NCBI RefSeq assembly: GCF_009729095.1 | Contig: NZ_VTGX01000003.1 | Location: 823,780 to 887,779, forward strand | DNA from: Mycolicibacterium sp. CBMA 247 | GTDB taxonomy: Bacteria > Actinomycetota > Actinomycetes > Mycobacteriales > Mycobacteriaceae | Direction of reading: 5' to 3' | Length of the DNA: 64,000 bases | Shown here: positions 37,266-44,199 of the stretch, in pieces | How the letters are laid out: each line of letters starts with the position of its first letter | Numbering within the stretch: position 1 is the stretch's first letter | The notes under the pieces: generated by a model | Database searches by the model: none | What the model was told of the DNA's origin: nothing | What the model saw: only the letters and a program-made list of their open reading frames with translations | Translations under genes and position numbers: made by a program

Positions 37266-37523
37266 CTATTTTGCTACGCGGAAATAAGGTTCAACCGTGC
37301 CGCTGAGCTTGACGACCATCGGATTTCCGCGGCGATCCTTGGCGGTAGGGACTTCCACACGCACCCAACCCTCGGCCACGTTGTATTCGTGCACATTGGT
37401 TTTCTCGACGCCATTGAAGCGAATACCCACGTCGCGGCGGAGCGCCTCTTCGCTATAGAAGGCGCTGCGCGGATCGATGGAGAGGTGATTCGGTGGAACG
37501 TCTGTGTTCTGATCCTGGGACAT
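37266..37523 (-). CDS. DUF3297-family protein
   Basis: An 85-residue protein from ATG 37523 (MSQDQNTDVPPNHLSIDPRSAFYSEEALRRDVGIRFNGVEKTNVHEYNVAEGWVRVEVP). This is the DUF3297 pattern: IDPRSPFYDE...LRRDVGIRFNG.EKTNVEEY.V.EGW.RV. Small soluble family of unknown function with wide distribution in proteobacteria and actinobacteria. The longer frame upstream (to 37652) is antisense to the repeat region and unlikely to be coding. Its leader contains overlapping inverted repeats (see the regulatory entry). Confidence 0.8.
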   Translation of the reverse strand: MSQDQNTDVPPNHLSIDPRSAFYSEEALRRDVGIRFNGVEKTNVHEYNVAEGWVRVEVPTAKDRRGNPMVVKLSGTVEPYFRVAK

Positions 37524-37548
37524 GATGGCTTTCGTTGAATGCTGCGTT

Positions 37549-37615
37549 GGTTCTTGGATTTGATTCTCCAAGAACCTACGCCACCCTGTAGTAGCAGGTT
37601 CCGCGTAGGTCTTGG
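37549..37615 (-). promoter_or_regulatory. leader with mutually exclusive hairpins upstream of the DUF3297 gene
   Basis: On the minus strand, the leader has segment A CCAAGACCTACGC (37603-37615), B GCGTAGGTTCTTGG (37568-37581) and C TCCAAGAACC (37549-37558). A pairs with B (13 bp, one bulged T) and B pairs with C (10 bp, perfect). Only one pairing can form, as in attenuators. It is 26 nt before the start codon. No terminator U-tract is visible, so translational control is as possible as transcriptional control. Confidence 0.4.
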
Positions 37616-37804
37616 CGGGCGGCGCCCGAGCGTGGGGGCGATCGCCACGCAACCACTACCCAGAATGGCCAGAGGTAGCGGCAGGATGTGGAAGTCTTCA
37701 AGCGGTATGCCATCGAGTGGTCTCGCGGCGATGTCTCACCTGGATGCCGCGCGGATGCTCTAGCCACAGGGTCTCCTCCTTGTCGAGCAGCGAGACGATC
37801 TCCC

Positions 37805-37957
37805 ATGGCATTAGCCGTGTGGCTCGGCCACGCCGACGTCTCCTTCAACAAGCGCACCTACGGGCACGCCCAGGCCGGCGCCCGGGAGCTGGCCGTCCGC
37901 AGCTTTGCTGCGTGTACGCCAACCGCCCCTGCTCTGCTCCTTCTCCAGTCGGGCTGA
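37805..37957 (+). pseudogene. tyrosine recombinase (integrase) C-terminal fragment
   Basis: A 50-residue frame ending in the recombinase signature VWLGHADVSFNKRTYGHAQAGARELA, matching the last box of phage-type integrases (LGH, about ten residues, then the catalytic Tyr of TYGHA). The catalytic Arg, Lys and HxxR box are missing, and no upstream frame continues them, so this is a truncated remnant. Its stop codon falls inside the left 16-bp repeat next to tRNA-Pro, typical for an element integrated into a tRNA gene. Confidence 0.55.
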
Positions 37958-37963
37958 CAGGAT
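37948..37963 (+). repeat. attachment-site-like repeat of tRNA-Pro 3' end, left copy
   Basis: GTCGGGCTGACAGGAT, identical to bases 38077-38092 at the 3' end of the tRNA-Pro gene, 129 bp away. The pair is what remains after a tRNA-integrated element is excised or decays (att core). Confidence 0.6.
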
Positions 37964-38032
37964 CCGCCGGCGCGACCGCCTCGTACCTCGGCAGGCGCTT
38001 CGGCTCCCAGCATCATGTCGCCCTCCGCAGCA

Positions 38033-38069
38033 CAATGGCCAGGCCGGCTTACGCCGGTCCTGGCCATTG
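38033..38069. terminator. hairpin with T-tract between att repeats
   Basis: CAATGGCCAGGCCGGC and GCCGGTCCTGGCCATTG form a stem of about 16 bp with one bulged T and the loop TTAC, followed on the plus strand by GTTTTT. It has intrinsic-terminator shape in the plus direction and, without a U-tract, a hairpin in the minus direction downstream of tRNA-Pro. Confidence 0.6.
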
Positions 38070-38077
38070 TTTTTGCG

Positions 38078-38151
<74 letters not shown>

Positions 38152-38228
38152 TGGTGCTCTACCGGATGTCCGGTAGCGGACGAAAGCCTACCGCAGCCGC
38201 CCATCCTTTTCGTAATCCGCCCCACCGG

Positions 38229-39011
38229 TCACACGTCGACGCTCAGTGCGCGGAGGTCGGCCTGCCGCTGACGCTCGGTGACCGAAGCGTCGATCGTCAC
38301 CGTGACCTGCGCCGGAGCATCAGCGAGACAAGCCAATACGGCGCCATCGGGCCCCACGGCCAGGCTGTGCCCGGTCGACACCGGCGCCGATTGCGTGACC
38401 GCGGCGACGTGACAGATGTTCTCGATGGCCCGGGCGCCGGCCAGCGTCGACCATTGCACGATCTTTCCCGGGCCCGGCACCCACGACGACAAGACCGCCA
38501 GGACCGTCGCGCCCGCCCGCGCCTGCCGCCGGCTGATCTCGGGGAACCGGAGCTCGTAGCAGGTCTGCAGCCCGAACACGGTGTCGCCGATGCGCACTGT
38601 CGAGGGGTCGGTCAGGTCGCCGGCGCTGATATACGACGACTCGCTGAACACCCCGGCGTCATACAGCAGTGCCTTGCGGTGCCGCCCCACCAGCGCCCCG
38701 GAGGCGCTCCACGCGGCCAGGGTGTTGAACGGCCGCGTGGGATCGTCCGGATTGACCTCGACCAGCCCGGCCACCACCGCGACCCCGAGCCGGGCAGCCA
38801 AGTCAGCAACAGCCGAACCGAACGGCCCGTCCAGCGGCTCGGCCATATCGGCGAAAGTGCCGTCCACGACGCGCTTTTCGTACATCGCGTACTCGGGGAA
38901 CAGCACCACCTCGGCGCCCTCATGGTGCGCGGCGGTGGCCGCATCGATGATCTGCGCGAGGTTGTCGGTGATGTCGGTACCCGAACCGATCTGCGCCAGT
39001 GCGACTTTCAC
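38229..39011 (-). CDS. carbon-nitrogen hydrolase (nitrilase superfamily), second copy
   Basis: A 260-residue nitrilase-superfamily enzyme, GTG start at 39011. Catalytic triad residues: Glu in EVVLFPEYAMY (about residue 41), Lys in GRHRKALLYD, and Cys in LQTCYELRFPE. This is an amide or carbamoyl hydrolase plan rather than a true nitrilase. It is 4 bp after the APC transporter stop, at the end of a three-gene operon with the transporter and a second nitrilase-superfamily enzyme. Natural substrate unknown; formamide, aliphatic amide or N-carbamoyl compounds are typical of the class. Confidence 0.85.
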   Translation of the reverse strand: MKVALAQIGSGTDITDNLAQIIDAATAAHHEGAEVVLFPEYAMYEKRVVDGTFADMAEPLDGPFGSAVADLAARLGVAVVAGLVEVNPDDPTRPFNTLAAWSASGALVGRHRKALLYDAGVFSESSYISAGDLTDPSTVRIGDTVFGLQTCYELRFPEISRRQARAGATVLAVLSSWVPGPGKIVQWSTLAGARAIENICHVAAVTQSAPVSTGHSLAVGPDGAVLACLADAPAQVTVTIDASVTERQRQADLRALSVDV

Positions 39012-39015
39012 CGTT

Positions 39016-40392
39016 TCACTGGGCCGCAGGTTCGGCGATCGCGGTCGCGGCTTCGTCGACGGCGATCTCCGGTGGGAGTCCCTTGAATCCGCGACTCGTC
39101 ACGGCCAGCACCACGATGCCGATTCCGAGCCAGCTCAGCCCGAGGATGATCGCCCGGCTATCGAGCTGCAGCAGCAGGTACGACGTGACAACCGCGCCGA
39201 GCGCTGGCGCAACGACGTACAGCAGCGGATTGTGCACCACGCCGGCGGCGCGTTGGCGGAAGTAGTAGACGATGACAGACACGTTGACGAGAGTGAACGC
39301 GACGAACGCTCCGAAGTTGATGAACGACGTCGACGTCGCCACATCGAGGAACACCGCCAGCAGGCCCACCACGCCGACCATGACCAGGTTGGCTGCCGGG
39401 GTGCGGAACGTCGCACTCAGCGTGCCGAACACCGACCGGGGCAGGGTGCCGTCGCGCCCCATGGCGAACAGCAGCCGCGACGCCGAGGCCTGCGCGGCGA
39501 TCCCGGAGGCGAACTGGGCGAGGATCAGCCCGGCGAGGAACACCGCCCCGAACAGGCTGCCGCCGATCTGCTTAGCGATCTCCAGCGCCGCAGATGACGA
39601 GTCGCTGAATTCCCCACCGGGATGCACCAATTGGGTGGTGTAGGCGACGATCAGGAAGATCGAGCCGCCGATCAGCGCGATCAGCATGATGGCGCGGGGC
39701 ATGTTCTTGCGCGGCTCGATCGCTTCCTCGGTGAACGTGGTCACCGCGTCGAAACCCAGGAAACAGTAGGCAGCGATCGCCGCGCCGGCCGTCACTCCCC
39801 CGAAGCTGGCACCGATCCCCGCGAACGGACTCGCACTGATCAACCCGCCGGGCCCCGCGGTGCGGAACACCGAGGCGACCGACAGTGCCACGAACAACAC
39901 GATGACCAACAGCTGGAACGCCATCAACAGATAGTTGGCCTTGTCGGCGACCTTGATGCCGATGACGTTGAGCACGGTGGTGATGAGAATGAACCCGACC
40001 ACCCACAGCCAGCCTGGCACTGCGGGGTACTGCGCCTGCAGGTACGCCGCCCCGATCAGCCAGATGACCATGGGCAGGAACAGGTAGTCCAGCAGCACCG
40101 CCCAGCCGGTAAGGAACCCGATGCGGGGATCGATGGTGCGCCGCACGTAGGTGTAGGCCGAGCCTGACACCGGGTAGGCGGCCGCCATCCGGCCGTAGCT
40201 CGACGCGGTGAACAGCATCGCCATCAACGCGATCAGGTAGGCCGACGCCGATGCACCGGCGGTCGCGGCGGCGACCACACCGAAGATGCCGAGCACGATC
40301 AACGGCGTCATGTAGGCCAGGCCGAACAACACGAGTGAACGCAACCCGAGGGCGCGCACCAAAGTCGGATGCCCTGCAGATGGGTCATTCAT
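39016..40392 (-). CDS. APC-superfamily amino-acid / polyamine permease
   Basis: Twelve-helix amino-acid/polyamine/organocation permease of 458 residues, start ATG 40392 (MNDPSAGHPTLVRALGLR). Signature region MTPLIVLGIFGVVAAATAG in the first helix, AYPVSGSAYTYVRRTIDPRIGFLTGWAVLLDYL, and GFDAVTTFTEEAIEPRKNMPRAI. The layout recalls putrescine or proline-type importers (PuuP group). It is flanked by two nitrilase-superfamily genes with 13- and 4-bp gaps, all read from the GntR-side promoter. Likely imports an amine or amide later hydrolysed by its neighbours (inference). Confidence 0.85.
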   Translation of the reverse strand: MNDPSAGHPTLVRALGLRSLVLFGLAYMTPLIVLGIFGVVAAATAGASASAYLIALMAMLFTASSYGRMAAAYPVSGSAYTYVRRTIDPRIGFLTGWAVLLDYLFLPMVIWLIGAAYLQAQYPAVPGWLWVVGFILITTVLNVIGIKVADKANYLLMAFQLLVIVLFVALSVASVFRTAGPGGLISASPFAGIGASFGGVTAGAAIAAYCFLGFDAVTTFTEEAIEPRKNMPRAIMLIALIGGSIFLIVAYTTQLVHPGGEFSDSSSAALEIAKQIGGSLFGAVFLAGLILAQFASGIAAQASASRLLFAMGRDGTLPRSVFGTLSATFRTPAANLVMVGVVGLLAVFLDVATSTSFINFGAFVAFTLVNVSVIVYYFRQRAAGVVHNPLLYVVAPALGAVVTSYLLLQLDSRAIILGLSWLGIGIVVLAVTSRGFKGLPPEIAVDEAATAIAEPAAQ

Positions 40393-40405
40393 GGCGATAC
40401 GCCTT

Positions 40406-41329
40406 TCACTCGGTGGGGGTGGCTCCACGCGGATATGCGGTGTCCGCGTGGTGGTTCGAGGGCGACCAGCGATTGGGGTCGATACGCCCGTCGTAGAGCG
40501 GCAGCGGTATCGGGCGGTCCGACGGCCTGAACTGATCCCACATCCGGTTGGTTCCCGCGGTGCCGCGCTTGCGTACGGACGCGACGGCTCCGAAATCGAT
40601 GTGCTGGAAGAACACTCCGGGTGTCTCATCCGGACTTTCCTGCAGCACAGCGCCTTCCGGGTCGACGATGATGCTGCGACCCATCCCGACCGGGCCTGCG
40701 CAGTTCACGCTCACCGTGAACACTTGGTTCACAATCGAATTCGCGCGCGCGAGCACCAACTCCTGGTGACGGTCCGAGGTAGTGGTCTTGACGACGTTGA
40801 CGATCAAGTCGGCGCCCATCCAGGCCAGGTGGCGGCTCAGCTCCGGGAACCACGCGTCATAGCAGATGGACAACCCGATGCGGCCGACATCGGGGATATC
40901 GACGGTGACGAACCGGTCCCCCGGCGCGTACCGCTCGAACGGTCGCCACGGGAAGATCTTGCGGTAGGACGCCGCCAGGCATCCGTCAGGAGCAAAAACC
41001 GGTGCAGTGTTGAATAATTCGCCGTTCTCGCCCAATTCGACCACCGAGCCGGGTACCAGCCACGCATCGGCCGTGCGGGCGACCTCACCGAGTGCCGACA
41101 TCAGGGGGCCGTCCAGCGGCTCGGCGGCCGCCGCGAGCGACTCGGTGTCCTCGGTGCCGAACAGGTGGACCTCCGGGTAGACGATCAGGGCCGGCCCCGC
41201 CACAGCCTCCCGTACCCGCATCACGTCGGCCGCGAACTGCGCGACGGTGTCGCCCCGGCCAAATACCGGGAGGCCCTCCATCGCGAGGGGCGCCGCCTGA
41301 ACCGCAGCCACTGTGATCGATCCGGGCAC
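40406..41329 (-). CDS. carbon-nitrogen hydrolase (nitrilase superfamily), first copy
   Basis: A 307-residue nitrilase-superfamily enzyme, GTG start at 41329. Catalytic Glu in LIVYPEVHLFG, Lys in YRKIFPWRPFERY, Cys in LSICYDAWFPELSR. It has an extra C-terminal tail of about 30 residues (PLYDGRIDPNRWSPSNHHADTAYPRG) that the sister enzyme lacks. First gene of the nitrilase / permease / nitrilase operon, divergent from the GntR regulator with operators between. Substrate unknown. Confidence 0.85.
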   Translation of the reverse strand: MPGSITVAAVQAAPLAMEGLPVFGRGDTVAQFAADVMRVREAVAGPALIVYPEVHLFGTEDTESLAAAAEPLDGPLMSALGEVARTADAWLVPGSVVELGENGELFNTAPVFAPDGCLAASYRKIFPWRPFERYAPGDRFVTVDIPDVGRIGLSICYDAWFPELSRHLAWMGADLIVNVVKTTTSDRHQELVLARANSIVNQVFTVSVNCAGPVGMGRSIIVDPEGAVLQESPDETPGVFFQHIDFGAVASVRKRGTAGTNRMWDQFRPSDRPIPLPLYDGRIDPNRWSPSNHHADTAYPRGATPTE

Positions 41330-41345
41330 GGGGACCTCCGCGAAG

Positions 41346-41400
41346 TTAATAGCTCACGATGAGCGAATTGAGGCCAGATATTAGTTCACGATGGACAAAT
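41346..41400. promoter_or_regulatory. two tandem GntR operators
   Basis: Site 1, centred at 41358, is GCTCA-CGA-TGAGC (perfect 5-bp arms); site 2, centred at 41390, is GTTCA-CGA-TGGAC (one mismatch). Both sit in a common longer direct-repeat context (41346-41368 and 41378-41400) and are 32 bp apart centre to centre, about three helical turns, so two dimers can bind on the same face. They lie between the GntR gene and the nitrilase operon. Confidence 0.7.
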
Positions 41401-41429
41401 AAGGCAATAGTTCCCGTACCCTGAGTGCC

Positions 41430-42191
41430 ATGACGTTGCAGGTCGGTGACGCGCACCCGGCACTGAGTGCCCCTGCGGTCGCGGGCATAACGCGCCTCAG
41501 CGCGGCCGATACGGTCCGGGCCCGCCTCGAACTGGCGATGGAGTTGGAGCTCATGGCCACCGGGGAACGGCTGCCCGCCGAACCCGATATCGCCGAAGCC
41601 CTCGACGTCAGCGTCGCCACCGTCCGACGGGCCTTGCAGTCGATGGCCGACGAGGGCCTGGTGGTCCGCCGGCGCGGTCGGGCCGGGGGGACGTTCGTCG
41701 CACGAAACGGATCCGGGGTGAGCCCGGGTGCCGACCGCCCGTCGGCCACCTTCCGCGCCGACGCCGCTGAGGTGCACCGGCTCATCGACCTGCGCGCGCT
41801 GGCCGAGGATGCGCTCAGCGCCGCGGCGGCGCACGCCGCGACCGATGACGAACTCGACGCGCTCGCGGCCATCGTCGCCGAGGCTGCCGCATCAACCGAC
41901 TGGACCAGCTATCACAACGCCGATCAGCGCTTCCACGAATCAGTGGCCGCGGCAAGCCATCTCGACTGGGCCATGAACACCTACTGCGATGTGCTGCACG
42001 GGCTGTACCGCTACTTCATCCCCTACCCGATCAGCTACCTGCACCAGGTCAACCTCGAACACGCCCAACTCGTCGAGGCGCTGCGCCGGCACGACAGCCG
42101 GGCGGCCTCCGAGGTTGCGCGCAATCACGTCCTGACGCTGCACAAGACGATGTACGTCGGATTGCGGCAGCCCGCGAACGGGGCCGGTTAG
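41430..42191 (+). CDS. GntR-family (FCD) transcriptional regulator
   Basis: A 253-residue GntR regulator. The winged HTH (about 30-90): ELMATGERLPAEPDIAEALDVSVATVRRALQSMADEGLVVRRRGRAGGTFV. The C-terminal FCD domain is all-helical, with a metal-type ligand set (Asp in NADQRFHES, His in YHNAD and HNHVLTLHK-like end). Start ATG 41430. Divergent from the nitrilase-permease operon and likely regulates it through the tandem sites upstream. The stop overlaps the TauE/SafE gene stop. Confidence 0.85.
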   Translation: MTLQVGDAHPALSAPAVAGITRLSAADTVRARLELAMELELMATGERLPAEPDIAEALDVSVATVRRALQSMADEGLVVRRRGRAGGTFVARNGSGVSPGADRPSATFRADAAEVHRLIDLRALAEDALSAAAAHAATDDELDALAAIVAEAAASTDWTSYHNADQRFHESVAAASHLDWAMNTYCDVLHGLYRYFIPYPISYLHQVNLEHAQLVEALRRHDSRAASEVARNHVLTLHKTMYVGLRQPANGAG

Positions 42192-43105
42192 CCCTGTCGC
42201 TGCGGCACGCCGACAACGTCGACCGCGGAATCGGCGACCTCGCGCGGCGCCCGCGACGTTCGCCAGGCGTGGAAAACCAGGGCCACCCACGCCACCACGA
42301 TCACCGAGTAGATCCCCGTCGACCACGGCCAGTGCACACCGAAGAAGTGCACCAGCTTCTGACTGTTGGTCAGCAGGATGACGCCCCCGACGGCCGTACC
42401 GAGCAACGCCGGGTTCACGCGGCTGACCAGCCAGGCGGCGAACGGTGCGGCGATCACTCCGCCGACCATGAGCCCGAGCACTACGGGCCAGTTGTTCAGG
42501 AACTCCTCGCGAAGTCCGACGAGGAAGCCGATCGATGCCGCCACCGACACCAGAAATTCCGAGGCGCTCACCGACCCGATCACGGTCCGCGGTGCGGTCT
42601 TGCCCTGCGACAGCAGCGTGCTGGTGGTCACCGGACCCCAACCGCCGCCACCAGACGCGTCGATGAAGCCGCCGAACAGGCCCAACGGAGCGAGGAACTT
42701 CGCGCTGTGGCTGGTGCCGTGTTCCCCCAGACTCAGCGGAGTGCCCAGCGAGAAACGCAGCAGCACATAGATTCCGATGCCCAGCAGGATCGCCGCCATG
42801 AGCGGTGCCGCGGACTCCGTCGACAGCGACGAGAGCACCGTGGCACCCGCGAATGCACCCGCCGCACCCGGAAGTCCGAGCTTCGCCACCATCGGCCAAT
42901 CGATGTTCTTGAAGCGCCAATGCGACACTGCCGATGCCAGCGTCGTGCCCACCTCAGCCAGGTGGACCGCAGCGCTCGCCTGCGCCGAGGCCACGCCGCT
43001 GAGCACCAGCAGCGTCGACGCGGTCACCCCGAAGGCCATCCCGAGCGCGCCGTCGACCAATTGGGCTCCGAGGCCGACGAGCGTGAAGATCAGTAGCGAA
43101 CGCAT
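42188..43105 (-). CDS. TauE/SafE-family sulfite / anion permease, copy 1
   Basis: An integral membrane protein of 305 residues with about eight helices in two symmetric halves, each starting with the family's conserved G-D/G loop: LVGLGAQLVDGALGMAFG in the first and FLAPLGLFGGFIDASGGGGWGPVT in the second. TauE/SafE proteins export sulfite, sulfoacetate or other organosulfur and aromatic acids. It has a C-terminal hydrophilic tail. It shares the strand with a second TauE at 43347 that is only distantly similar. The start follows a small conserved-looking open frame (43169-43279). Confidence 0.85.
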   Translation of the reverse strand: MRSLLIFTLVGLGAQLVDGALGMAFGVTASTLLVLSGVASAQASAAVHLAEVGTTLASAVSHWRFKNIDWPMVAKLGLPGAAGAFAGATVLSSLSTESAAPLMAAILLGIGIYVLLRFSLGTPLSLGEHGTSHSAKFLAPLGLFGGFIDASGGGGWGPVTTSTLLSQGKTAPRTVIGSVSASEFLVSVAASIGFLVGLREEFLNNWPVVLGLMVGGVIAAPFAAWLVSRVNPALLGTAVGGVILLTNSQKLVHFFGVHWPWSTGIYSVIVVAWVALVFHAWRTSRAPREVADSAVDVVGVPQRQG

Positions 43106-43168
43106 GGGTTCGGCTGCTTTCGATTGTGGTCACCGCTCCGGGCGACCCGACAGAAGGTGGGCGCGTAT

Positions 43169-43279
43169 CTACCGGCGCGCACGACACCATTCGTCGAAAG
43201 CCATCAGCCGACGGGAGGGCCAGAACGGCTCCAGAGCAGCCAGAGCGGAAGGTGCGGTGCGGTAAGCGCGTTCGGCCAC
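43169..43279 (-). CDS. possible small ORF upstream of the TauE/SafE gene
   Basis: A 36-residue frame from GTG 43279, 6 nt after a strong GGAAGGGG: VAERAYRTAPSALAALEPFW then PSRRLMAFDEWCRARR. It has protein-like composition, two Trp and one Cys near its end, and ends 63 bp before the permease start. It could be a small conserved protein or a leader peptide regulating the downstream anion permease. No other frame in this gap is more convincing. Not found in any family I recall. Confidence 0.35.
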   Translation of the reverse strand: MAERAYRTAPSALAALEPFWPSRRLMAFDEWCRARR

Positions 43280-43346
43280 CAGTCACCCCTTCCTACTCGA
43301 CGTTGCCGCGACTTTACCGCAGCCCCACCGTGGCAATCGTGCAGAC

Positions 43347-44138
43347 CTAGACGCTCAGCAACCGATACAGACCGATCAGGCCCACCACCACAATGATGGC
43401 GCGCAACGCGTTCGGTGATAGCCGGCGGCCGTAGTGCGCGCCGAGGAAGCCGCCGATCAGCGAGCCGACCGCGATCAGGCCTGCCGCCGCCCAGCTGATC
43501 CGGTCGAACGCGACGATCGTGTACGCGAGGGCCGCCACGATGTTGACCAACAAAGACAACAGGTTCTTGGCAGCGTTCATCCGCTGGATCGACTCCGGCA
43601 GCAGGAGACCCATCACCGCGATCAGCAGGATTCCCTGGGCCGCGGTGAAATAGCCGCCGTAGACACCGACAGCGAACGTGCCGAACACCAGTATCGCCAT
43701 CCGGCGCGGGCTCACATGGTCGGCGGATCGACCGGACGCCTCGGCGCGTTGCCGCGCCCAGGCCTGGATCCGGGGACCGACGACCACCAGGCCGAGCGCC
43801 AGGATCAGCAGGACCGGCACCACCGTGACGAATACCTTCTCCGGCAGGTGCAGCAGCAGCCAGGAACCCAGCCCGGCACCGATCAGCGATCCGGGAATCT
43901 GCCAGCGCAGCCGCTTCCACTGGCCACGCAGCTCTCGGCGATAGCCCCAGGTACCCGAAACCCCGCCGGCGACCAGACCGATGGCATTCGACATCGTCGC
44001 GGTGACCGGCGGAAAGCCCAGCGCCACCAGCGTGGGGAAGGTGATCAGCGTGCCGGACCCGACGATGGCGTTGATCGCGCCCGCGCCGACACCGGCCAGC
44101 GCGATCAGGATCATGTGGGTGACAGACACTCGGGCCAC
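43347..44138 (-). CDS. TauE/SafE-family permease, copy 2
   Basis: A 263-residue membrane protein of the same superfamily: LIALAGVGAGAINAIVGSGTLITFPTLVALGFPPVTATMSNAIGLVAGGVSGTWGYRREL and the second half GVYGGYFTAAQGILLIAVMGLLLPESIQRMNAAKNLLSLLVN. The N- and C-terminal half repeats each carry the G.G....GGG-like turn and conserved Asn. Substrate unknown; sulfite, sulfonate or C4-acid export are typical. Lies just downstream of der with a strong hairpin between, so der does not read through into it. Confidence 0.85.
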   Translation of the reverse strand: MARVSVTHMILIALAGVGAGAINAIVGSGTLITFPTLVALGFPPVTATMSNAIGLVAGGVSGTWGYRRELRGQWKRLRWQIPGSLIGAGLGSWLLLHLPEKVFVTVVPVLLILALGLVVVGPRIQAWARQRAEASGRSADHVSPRRMAILVFGTFAVGVYGGYFTAAQGILLIAVMGLLLPESIQRMNAAKNLLSLLVNIVAALAYTIVAFDRISWAAAGLIAVGSLIGGFLGAHYGRRLSPNALRAIIVVVGLIGLYRLLSV

Positions 44139-44152
44139 CCTATCGGCCCGAC

Positions 44153-44195
44153 TTGTGGAGTTTTAGCCGTACCCGCCGCGGCTAGGACTCCACAA
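44153..44195 (-). terminator. hairpin terminator after the der operon
   Basis: TTGTGGAGT and ACTCCACAA (9 bp) enclose AGCCG / CGGCT (5 bp) with a small internal loop; the structure begins 5 nt after the der stop on the minus strand. There is no U-tract, as is common for mycobacterial terminators. It ends the parA-scpA-scpB-rluB-cmk-der transcript. Confidence 0.6.
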
Positions 44196-44199
44196 ATCG

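Larger units (their letters stand above)
37524..38077. other. gene-poor remnant region
   Basis: This 554-bp stretch between the DUF3297 gene and tRNA-Pro holds no intact gene. It contains, from left to right, the overlapping inverted repeats, an integrase C-terminal fragment (37805-37957), one copy of the 16-bp tRNA-Pro-end repeat (37948-37963), and the terminator hairpin (38033-38069). The rest looks like decayed sequence of an integrated element. Confidence 0.6.

Noticed and set aside
43001..43286. longer minus-strand frame reading into the TauE/SafE gene
   Set aside because: It has a Pro/Arg/Ser-rich shadow composition, whereas a different frame (43169-43279) has better composition and a ribosome-binding site.
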